DNA of 47,937 bases from Verrucomicrobiota bacterium (GTDB lineage: Bacteria; Verrucomicrobiota; Verrucomicrobiia; Chthoniobacterales; Chthoniobacteraceae), in contig QQND01000014.1 of assembly GCA_003402745.1 (NCBI GenBank), positions 1-47,937 of the forward strand. The letters run 5' to 3'. Within the stretch, counting starts at the first letter, position 1. Every line of letters begins with the position of its first letter. A program made the position numbers and the translations under genes. A model generated the notes under the pieces. That model did no database searches and was not told the origin of the DNA. It was given only the letters and a program-made list of their open reading frames with translations. Below are positions 42,498 to 47,937 of the stretch, piece after piece.

Positions 42498-42712
42498 TCC
42501 GCGTCAGCATGACTTCCCTGGTTCTGGTGCTCGTATGCACTAGCGCCGGCCTGGTGATCCTCCTCTGGCTTTTGGGCGAGTGGCGCCGCTCCCGCAGGGA
42601 AGCCCGCCTGAGAAGTCGCTCAAGAAAATGCCCCCTCTGCTTTTTTGAATTTCTTCCCGCACCCGCCCCTCCCAGGGCGCCCTGCCCGCGCTGCGGTGCA
42701 CCCACAGAGTAA
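42494..42712 (+). CDS. Small membrane-anchored zinc-ribbon protein
   Basis: 72 residues from ATG at 42494, which overlaps the tonB stop as ATGA; a TTG at 42479 would add five residues. One N-terminal helix (7-28), a strongly basic stretch (RRSRREARLRSRSRK, 31-45) and a cytoplasmic zinc ribbon with CPLC (46-49) and CPRC (64-67) separated by a Pro/Ala-rich loop. I do not recognise a family. Coupling to tonB makes a link with the TonB/ExbB/ExbD complex likely, but no function can be given. Confidence 0.82.
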   Translation: MIRVSMTSLVLVLVCTSAGLVILLWLLGEWRRSRREARLRSRSRKCPLCFFEFLPAPAPPRAPCPRCGAPTE

Positions 42713-42760
42713 ACTCCGCCAATTGCGGCCCCTCCACGGTAACCCCCCCTTCCTATTTTC

Positions 42761-44332
42761 ATGAAACAGTCGTCCCAACAACGCGTTAAGGAGCACTACC
42801 AGACCCTTCGTAAACTCGGCCCCGAAGCGCTTTGGAACCTCGAAGTCCCTGCTTTCAACGCCGCCCCCCCCGAAGAACGAATTCAAAACGTCTCTGTAAT
42901 AAGAGCCGTGGGCGTCGTCTTTTCAGAGGCTGGTTCCTCTGCGCAAAAGGCCGCAGCGCTCGTCTGGCTGCGCGAACTCGTCCATGATCCGGAGGAAAAA
43001 GTGCGCCGTTATGCCATGGCCGCACTGCCCAAACTCGGTTCCGGGGAAGCCGAGGAAACCCAACTCCTCTCCCTTGCCTCCAAGTCCTCCGGCCCCAGGG
43101 AGACTCAGTTTCTAGCCAAAACCCTCGAACGCATCGGGGGCCGCGAAACCCTTAAAGTTGCCCACGCAGCCTCCCTGAGCCCGCTAGGTTTGGACGCCCA
43201 AAAACTCGAAGCCAACATCGCCCGACGCCAGGGAAAGGGGGGTATTTCCCTCAGCCAACCCCTCTCCCCATTCGAGGGCCTCCGCCTCAAACTCGAGTGC
43301 CGTACCGGTCTGGAACCGATCCTTCTGGAGGAACTCGCCCAGACCCACCGCCTCAAAAACCTCCTGCGCGTCGTCCATTCCAAACGAGGCGGGATCGAAC
43401 TGGCGCCCCAGCGACCCTTTTCTCTCCAAGAGCTCCACGTCTTGCGCTGCTTCAGCCACGGCCTCTTTGTGCTGGGAGAACTGCCCCCCCTCCCGCGCCA
43501 AGGCGCATCGCTCCCCTGCGAGGCCATCGCATCTCTCATCGCCTCCGAACTGGCGGCGCACATTTTTACCAGCCTTTCCGACGGTCCCATCCGCTACAGA
43601 CTGGAGTTTCCCTCGCGCAGAGCCGATGCAGCTTTGGTTGAAGAAATCACCAGTCGCGTCTTCAAACGCAAACCCTTTCTGCTCAATGATTCCAGGGAAG
43701 CCCCCTGGGAGGTTCAAATCCACGAGTCCTCCCAAGGCGTCTCCGTGGAGCTCCACCCCAAACTCCGCCCTGATCCCCGCTTCGCCTACAGGCGCGGCGA
43801 CGTCCCTGCCGCCTCTCACCCACCTCTAGCCGCGGCTCTCGCACGCATCGCCGGATTGGGCGCCTTTAAAGACGAACGCATCTGGGACCCTTTTTGCGGT
43901 TCAGGACTGGAACTGGCCGAGTCTATTCTCAGCGGTCACGTCTCAGAAGTTTTCGGCACCGACCTCAGCCCCGAAGCGATAGCCGTTTGCCGCGAAAACC
44001 TCCATTCCGTGCTCACCGGCGCCCCGGGAAAGCCGGGCCTGCACCTCAAGGACTGCGACTTCCGTGAAGGCCCAAAAATGGTGGGAGCGAAAGAACTCAC
44101 CCTGATGATCACCAACCCGCCTCTGGGAAAACGTGTCCCGGTGGCGGATCTGCGGGTTCTATTGGCGGGACTCTTCACGGTAGCAGAGCGGGTGCTGCGA
44201 CCGGGGGGACGTTTGGTTTTGGTAAACCCCTTGGATCGTCTTCCCCATGGAGGACGCCTCCGCCTGGCGTTACGGCAGCGCGTGGACGTCGGTTTTGCCC
44301 ACCTGCACGTCGAAAAATATATCTTGGATTAA
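42761..44332 (+). CDS. THUMP-type RNA methyltransferase with N-terminal helical-repeat region
   Basis: 523 residues. The first 160 residues are alpha-helical with a HEAT-like repeat (AALVWLRELVHDPEEKVRRYAMAALPKL), not found in ordinary RlmL or Trm14. The middle (about 173-345: LRLKLECRTGLEPILLEELA, then HSKRGGIELA) looks like a THUMP-related domain. The C-terminus is a Rossmann methyltransferase with DPFCGSG (376-382), GTDLSPEA and the catalytic NPPLGKR (452-458), the N-P-P-Y type motif of N2-guanine or N6-adenine enzymes, here with Leu at the last place. RNA is the likely substrate. It lies 48 bp after the zinc-ribbon gene. Confidence 0.82.
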   Translation: MKQSSQQRVKEHYQTLRKLGPEALWNLEVPAFNAAPPEERIQNVSVIRAVGVVFSEAGSSAQKAAALVWLRELVHDPEEKVRRYAMAALPKLGSGEAEETQLLSLASKSSGPRETQFLAKTLERIGGRETLKVAHAASLSPLGLDAQKLEANIARRQGKGGISLSQPLSPFEGLRLKLECRTGLEPILLEELAQTHRLKNLLRVVHSKRGGIELAPQRPFSLQELHVLRCFSHGLFVLGELPPLPRQGASLPCEAIASLIASELAAHIFTSLSDGPIRYRLEFPSRRADAALVEEITSRVFKRKPFLLNDSREAPWEVQIHESSQGVSVELHPKLRPDPRFAYRRGDVPAASHPPLAAALARIAGLGAFKDERIWDPFCGSGLELAESILSGHVSEVFGTDLSPEAIAVCRENLHSVLTGAPGKPGLHLKDCDFREGPKMVGAKELTLMITNPPLGKRVPVADLRVLLAGLFTVAERVLRPGGRLVLVNPLDRLPHGGRLRLALRQRVDVGFAHLHVEKYILD

Positions 44333-44353
44333 GAGCCGTGCCCGACAGGAGGT

Positions 44354-44410
44354 CCTTCAAGAGGCGCCTTCCAAGAGACGCCTTCAAAGAAGACGCCTTC
44401 AAAGAGGGCC
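44354..44410. repeat. Imperfect 13-15 bp tandem repeat downstream of the THUMP methyltransferase
   Basis: Four back-to-back units, CCTTCAAGAGGCG, CCTTCCAAGAGACG, CCTTCAAAGAAGACG and CCTTCAAAGAGGGCC. The unit grows by one base between copies, so it is not coding. No gene covers it; it lies between the stops of the methyltransferase and clpC. Confidence 0.85.
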
Positions 44411-44435
44411 CACAAATGCCGTTGCCTGCGGCCCC

Positions 44436-44466
44436 CCCCTCCCGAACGCGGAAACTTCGGGGGGGG
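44436..44466. other. GC-rich hairpin in the same intergenic region
   Basis: C4-T-CCC-GAA (44436-44446) can pair with TTC-GGG-G-G4 (44456-44466) to give an 11-bp stem with one G-U pair. Homopolymer runs C8 and G8 flank it. No T tract follows. Confidence 0.5.
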
Positions 44467-44507
44467 TTGGCTCCCGTTCTACCCTTAGCCGCCTCACCGC
44501 GTCTCCA

Positions 44508-44540
44508 TCTGGCAAAGGAAAAGTCTGGCAAAGGAAAAAG
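44508..44540. repeat. Two-copy 16-17 bp direct repeat
   Basis: TCTGGCAAAGGAAAAG occurs at 44508-44523 and again with one extra A at 44524-44540. The second copy runs straight into the hairpin at 44535-44576. Confidence 0.85.
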
Positions 44541-44576
44541 AGCCTTCGAAAAACTTTTCGGATCAGGCTTTTTTCT
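44535..44576. terminator. Terminator-like hairpin between convergent genes
   Basis: AAAAAG-A-GCCT (44535-44545) pairs with AGGC-TTTTTT (44565-44574), enclosing an inner stem CGAAAA/TTTTCG. T runs are available on both strands, so it can end the methyltransferase transcript and, from the other side, clpC, which ends at 44605. Confidence 0.65.
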
Positions 44577-44604
44577 CCAAGGCAACGCGCCGCCCGGCCG
44601 AGCT

Positions 44605-47118
44605 CTACGCCACGCCGGACGCCGCTGCGGCCTCGCCAGGAGTCGCCCCTTCGGAGGTGGCAAACGACAGCTTCCCGTCCACCGCACTCACCTTGACGGT
44701 GTCGCCGGACTTGATGTTGCCGCGCAGGAGTTCCTCCGCCATCGGATCTTCCAAGTAACGCTCCACAGCCCGGCGCATGGGACGCGCTCCGTAGTCGGGA
44801 TCGTACCCTTTTTCAGCCAGAAACGCCTTGGCGCTCTCCTCGAGCTCAATTGTGATTTCCTTCGCCTTGATCCGGTCCACCACTTTTGAAATTTCCAGAT
44901 CAACGATCCGGAACAACTCGGGCTTGGCCAGCGGATGAAACACAATCAGGTCGTCCAAGCGGTTGATGAACTCAGGCTTGAGCACCTTCTTGGCCTCTTC
45001 CAGAATTTTGTCCTTCATCACGTCGTACTTGGAGTCGTCCCGCTGGTTGGCGCCAAAGCCCATCACCCCCTGCCGCTTCATCAGCTCAGCGCCGATGTTG
45101 GAGGTCAGGATAATAATCGTGTTCCGGAAATCGATCTTGCGTCCCAGCGAGTCCGTAAGCTTGCCCTCCTCCAAAATCTGAAGCAGCAAGTGCATCACGT
45201 CGGGATGCGCCTTTTCAATTTCGTCGAAAAGAACCACCGAGTACGGACGGCGGCGCACCGCCTCGGAAAGCTGCCCGCCCTCCTCGTGCCCCACGTAGCC
45301 GGGAGGCGAACCGATCAGCCGGGAGGAAGTGAACTTCTCCATGTACTCAGACATGTCGATCTGAATGAGGGCGTCGCGGTCCCCGAACATGAACTCGGCC
45401 AGGCACTGTGTCAGAAAGGTTTTGCCCACCCCAGTCGGCCCGAGGAAGATAAACGAACCAATCGGCCGGCGGGGATCCTTCAGGTCCGCCCGGGACCGGC
45501 GCAGCGCCTTGGAAATGGCCACCACCGCCTCCTCCTGCCCAATCACCTTGCCCCGGAGTTCCTCCTCCATCTTTAAAAGCTTGGCGGTTTCAGCCTGTTC
45601 CATCCGGCTCAGCGGCACGCCAGTCCACTTGGAGAGCACGTGCATGATGTCTTCCTCGCCCACGATCACCTCCTTCTCCTCGCGCTGCTCGCGCCACCGG
45701 GTGAGAATGCTTTCAAGCCGCTCTTTCGCCTGCTTTTCGGTGTCCCTGAGTGCCGCCGCCTTCTCGAAGTCCTGGGCCTTGATCGCCCCCTCCTTCTGGC
45801 CGCGGATCTCCTCAATCTCTTTCTCAACTTCCTTCACGTCCGGCGGACGCGTCATGGAAGCGATGCGTGCGCGTGAACCGGCCTCGTCCATGATGTCGAT
45901 GGCCTTGTCCGGCAGGAAGCGGCCCGTCAAATACCGGTCTGAAAGTTTGACCGCCCCGATGAGTGCTTCCTCGGTGTAGCGGGCCTTGTGATGGGCTTCG
46001 TATTTGCCGCGCAGCCCCTTGAGAATGAGGATGGTCTGCTCCACCGTGGGGGCCTCCACCTTGACTTGCTGGAAGCGGCGCTCCAAAGCGGAGTCCTTCT
46101 CAATGTACTTGCGGTATTCGTTCAGAGTGGTCGCACCCACGCACTGCAGTTCCCCGCGGCTGAGGGCCGGTTTGATGATGTTGGAGGCGTCCATGGCGCC
46201 CTCGGCGGAACCGGCACCCACGATGGTGTGCAGTTCGTCGATGAAAAGGATCACGTTCTTGGTGCGCCGGATCTCGTCCATCACCGCTTTGATGCGCTCC
46301 TCAAACTGGCCGCGGTACTTGGTTCCCGCCACCATGAGGGCTAGGTCTAGAGTGATGACCTTTTTGTCCCTGAGAATTTCGGTCACGTTGCCGTGGGCGA
46401 GTTCCTGGGCGAGCCCCTCGACAATCGCGGTCTTGCCCACCCCCGCCTCGCCGATGAGGACCGGGTTGTTTTTGGTGCGGCGACAGAGCACTTGGATGAC
46501 CCGCTCAATTTCGCTTTCGCGCCCGATCACCGGGTCAATCTCGCCCTTGCGCGCCACCTCGGTGAGGTCGCGCCCGAACGCCTTGAGTGCCGGGGTTTTG
46601 GAATCCCGCTTGGCACCTCCCGCCGCGGCGGGTTCGGCGGTGTCGGAACCGCCCTCGGGTTCCCCCTCCGACGGAGTGAAGTTGGGGTCCAATTCCTTGA
46701 GAATTTCGTTCCGGGTCCGCTCTATGTCGACCTCCAGGTTTTTGAGCACCCGGGCGGCCACCCCCTCGCCCTCGCGCAGAAGCCCCAAGAGAATGTGCTC
46801 GGTGCCGACATAGGAATGGTTGAGAGACTTGGCTTCCTTGCCCGCGAGGGCCAGAACCTTTTTCACCCGAGGCGTGTACGGAATGTTGCCGACCATTTTG
46901 GTCTCCGGGCCCGACCCAACCTGCTTTTCCACTTCGCTGCGGACGGTCTCCAAATCGAGCCCCATTTTTTGAAGGACATTGACCGCGACCCCCTGCCCCA
47001 GCTTGATCAGCCCCAAAAGAAGGTGCTCGGTGCCCACATAGTTATGGTTAAATCGGTCGGCTTCCTTGCGGGCGAGGGCCAGGACCTGCTGGGCACGGGG
47101 AGTAAAGTTGTTCATCAT
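44605..47118 (-). CDS. clpC: ClpC-type AAA+ unfoldase of the Clp protease
   Basis: 837 residues. Two ClpN repeats (1-70 and 78-145), then AAA+ module 1 with Walker [10 protein letters not shown] (223-231), a middle domain with the UVR-like coiled coil ([20 protein letters not shown]) and module 2 with GPTGVGKTF. The QGVMGFGAN loop in the second module is the ClpP-docking signal. Middle domain and UVR distinguish it from ClpA. Unfolds substrates and passes them to ClpP. No ctsR, mcsA or mcsB is beside it. Two ATG codons in tandem (47113 and 47116) open the frame. The 5' leader bears tandem repeats. Convergent with the methyltransferase gene. Confidence 0.97.
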   Translation of the reverse strand: MMNNFTPRAQQVLALARKEADRFNHNYVGTEHLLLGLIKLGQGVAVNVLQKMGLDLETVRSEVEKQVGSGPETKMVGNIPYTPRVKKVLALAGKEAKSLNHSYVGTEHILLGLLREGEGVAARVLKNLEVDIERTRNEILKELDPNFTPSEGEPEGGSDTAEPAAAGGAKRDSKTPALKAFGRDLTEVARKGEIDPVIGRESEIERVIQVLCRRTKNNPVLIGEAGVGKTAIVEGLAQELAHGNVTEILRDKKVITLDLALMVAGTKYRGQFEERIKAVMDEIRRTKNVILFIDELHTIVGAGSAEGAMDASNIIKPALSRGELQCVGATTLNEYRKYIEKDSALERRFQQVKVEAPTVEQTILILKGLRGKYEAHHKARYTEEALIGAVKLSDRYLTGRFLPDKAIDIMDEAGSRARIASMTRPPDVKEVEKEIEEIRGQKEGAIKAQDFEKAAALRDTEKQAKERLESILTRWREQREEKEVIVGEEDIMHVLSKWTGVPLSRMEQAETAKLLKMEEELRGKVIGQEEAVVAISKALRRSRADLKDPRRPIGSFIFLGPTGVGKTFLTQCLAEFMFGDRDALIQIDMSEYMEKFTSSRLIGSPPGYVGHEEGGQLSEAVRRRPYSVVLFDEIEKAHPDVMHLLLQILEEGKLTDSLGRKIDFRNTIIILTSNIGAELMKRQGVMGFGANQRDDSKYDVMKDKILEEAKKVLKPEFINRLDDLIVFHPLAKPELFRIVDLEISKVVDRIKAKEITIELEESAKAFLAEKGYDPDYGARPMRRAVERYLEDPMAEELLRGNIKSGDTVKVSAVDGKLSFATSEGATPGEAAAASGVA

Positions 47119-47424
47119 AACGCTCGGTTCGGTTCAGAGCCCTGCGACGGGAAACTCCAGGAGGAGTCGGGAAACTCCAAGAGGAGTCGGGAAACAGGGT
47201 CGTTAATGCGGCCCTGCCCGCGTCCCATCTAGGACTCTGGCTAACAGTGTACCACGTAAAGGTGAGGCGCAAGGGAGAGAAGCGGTAGAAATGGAAAAAT
47301 ATACGCATTTCAGAAGAAAAATCACCTCTCTCCCCCCCGAGGGACCGCCTCCCCAGAAGCCCCAGAAGCCCCTCCGGAAGGTTTGCCAGCAAACCCACCC
47401 ACCGCAGCCATCGACTGCAACGCC
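47119..47424. other. Leader and promoter region of clpC, behind lpxA
   Basis: No gene is seen in these 306 bp. The leader next to clpC holds the tandem repeat at 47147-47195. A candidate minus-strand promoter lies at about 47245-47271 (CTTGCG, 16-bp spacer, TACACT), weak at -35. From 47290 to 47424 the sequence is C-rich without structure I can name. It separates lpxA and clpC, both on the minus strand. Confidence 0.4.
47147..47195 (-). repeat. Tandem 20-bp repeat in the clpC leader
   Basis: Two full units (GAAACTCCAGGAGGAGTCGG at 47151-47170, and one with A for G at 47171-47190) and the start of a third (GAAAC). On the minus strand each unit forms ACTCC-N4-GGAGT, so the array can fold into two hairpins or act as two operator half-sites exactly two helix turns apart. 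Confidence 0.8.
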
Positions 47425-47937
47425 TCAGCGAATCACGCCACGGTGGCTGCTCGTTAGAAATGCCACCAAACGCTCCAACTCGGGAGTCCGCGTTTCAAAG
47501 GCCAAGAGGCGCTCCACCGCCTGCTGCAAATTCAGCGAACTGCGGTAAAGAATCCGGTAGGCCTCCCTCAACTCTCGGAGCACCTCCACCCCAAACCCAT
47601 GCCGCTCCAACCCCACCTTGTTCAGGGCGCGAATCTCCGCCGGATTCCCATCAGCGATCATAAAAGGAGGGACGTCCTGCACGATTTTCGAGCATCCGCC
47701 CGTGATCGCGTAAGCGCCAATCCGGCAGAACTGGTGCACCGCCGTCAACCCGCCAATCACCGCATGGTCCCCGACTTCGACGTGCCCGGCGATGGTGCCA
47801 TTATTGGAAAAAATCACCCGGTCACCCACAATGCAATCATGCGCAATATGACTGTACGCCAAAAAGCTGCCTCCGCTCCCCACCACCGTTTTGGACCCCG
47901 GCGCGGTCCCGCGGTTGACGGTGACGAATTCGCGGAA
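47425..47937 (-). CDS. lpxA: UDP-N-acetylglucosamine acyltransferase, C-terminal part (cut by window edge)
   Basis: The frame is open from the right edge to a stop at 47425: 170 residues beginning FREFVTVNRGTAPG, which is the mid-protein REFVTVNRGT motif of LpxA. Left-handed beta-helix hexapeptides follow (YSHIAHDCIVGDRVIFSNNG), including the His pair that holds the catalytic base, then the GGLTAVHQFCRIG and DVPPFMIADGNPAEIRALN segments and a helical C-terminus. Catalyses the first committed step of lipid A synthesis. It precedes clpC by 306 bp on the same strand. About a third of the N-terminus lies outside the window. Confidence 0.95.
   Translation of the reverse strand, partial: FREFVTVNRGTAPGSKTVVGSGGSFLAYSHIAHDCIVGDRVIFSNNGTIAGHVEVGDHAVIGGLTAVHQFCRIGAYAITGGCSKIVQDVPPFMIADGNPAEIRALNKVGLERHGFGVEVLRELREAYRILYRSSLNLQQAVERLLAFETRTPELERLVAFLTSSHRGVIR

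Noticed and set aside
44354-44410. CRISPR-like array
   Set aside because: Units are adjacent with no unique spacers, differ in length, and no cas gene is present.
44338-44889. 183-residue plus-strand frame covering the tandem repeats (repeated DAFKE)
   Set aside because: The repeat unit changes length by single bases so it is not maintained in frame, and the rest is antisense to clpC.
46004-46813. Long plus-strand frame opposite clpC
   Set aside because: Ser/Arg-rich shadow of the strongly conserved ClpC coding strand.
47151-47190. CIRCE or CtsR operator upstream of clpC
   Set aside because: Neither the TTAGCACTC-N9-GAGTGCTAA pattern nor a CtsR heptad direct repeat is matched; reported instead as an unnamed repeat.
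47048-47398. 116-residue minus-strand frame over the clpC leader
   Set aside because: Overlaps clpC out of frame and covers the leader repeats; no start signal or motif.

Overview
The window looks like chromosomal DNA from a Gram-negative member of the PVC group, most probably Verrucomicrobiota. The reasons are a DUF1501 protein paired with a DUF1549/DUF1553 cytochrome protein, ThuA-like and secreted sugar-isomerase-like proteins, LPS genes (kdsD, lpxA), a TonB/ExbB/ExbD set, weak or absent Shine-Dalgarno sequences before most genes, and a G+C-rich composition. The assignment to phylum is inference from gene content; no rRNA gene is present. I see no mobile element, phage, CRISPR array or tRNA.

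Layout. 1-95: the 5' end of rpsB on the minus strand, cut by the window edge. 285-4878: DUF1501 plus planctomycete-type cytochrome gene pair. 5081-6238: voltage-gated K+ channel with an unusual extracellular insert. 6459-9668: glycolytic operon gap-pgk-tpiA. 10049-14134: ThuA-like protein, ruvC-lipB, a ParA ATPase and a Cys/His lipoprotein. 14346-17177: a pair of M16 peptidases, one lacking the zinc site. 17167-21222: a minus-strand run coding a cytochrome b562-like protein, an 89-residue protein, a TatD/EboB-like hydrolase, PBP2 and FolB. 21449-23531: glmM-bioD. 23528-30394: HtrA-type protease, RlmI, pirin, a large alpha/beta hydrolase, DUF456 and a peroxiredoxin. 30475-34144: an operon of an M48 protease with a long C-terminal extension, a methyltransferase and kdsD. 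34296-35698: a MazG-like gene coupled to rsmH. 35914-37023: a histidine-rich small protein and an exported beta-carbonic anhydrase. 37296-40598: an exported sugar-isomerase-like protein and a complete amino-acid-type ABC transporter. 40679-44332: exbB-exbD-tonB, a membrane zinc-ribbon protein and a HEAT-like/THUMP methyltransferase. 44605-47937: clpC and the 3' part of lpxA.

How the genes fit together. Most of the window is conserved housekeeping: lower glycolysis, cell-wall and LPS precursors (glmM, PBP2, kdsD, lpxA), rRNA modification (rlmI, rsmH, the THUMP enzyme), cofactors (lipB, bioD, folB) and proteolysis (HtrA, M16, M48, ClpC). Many are packed with 1-11 bp overlaps that imply translational coupling.

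The parts most worth a second look are: the TonB module, in which ExbD has Asn in place of the intramembrane Asp while TonB keeps its SxxxH signature, and which is coupled by ATGA to a membrane-anchored zinc-ribbon protein; the TatD/EboB-like hydrolase with its 89-residue partner, coupled to PBP2; the K+ channel with a roughly 90-residue pore-turret insert and a CPTC tail; the cytochrome b562-like protein; and the repeat-bearing regions at both ends of clpC.
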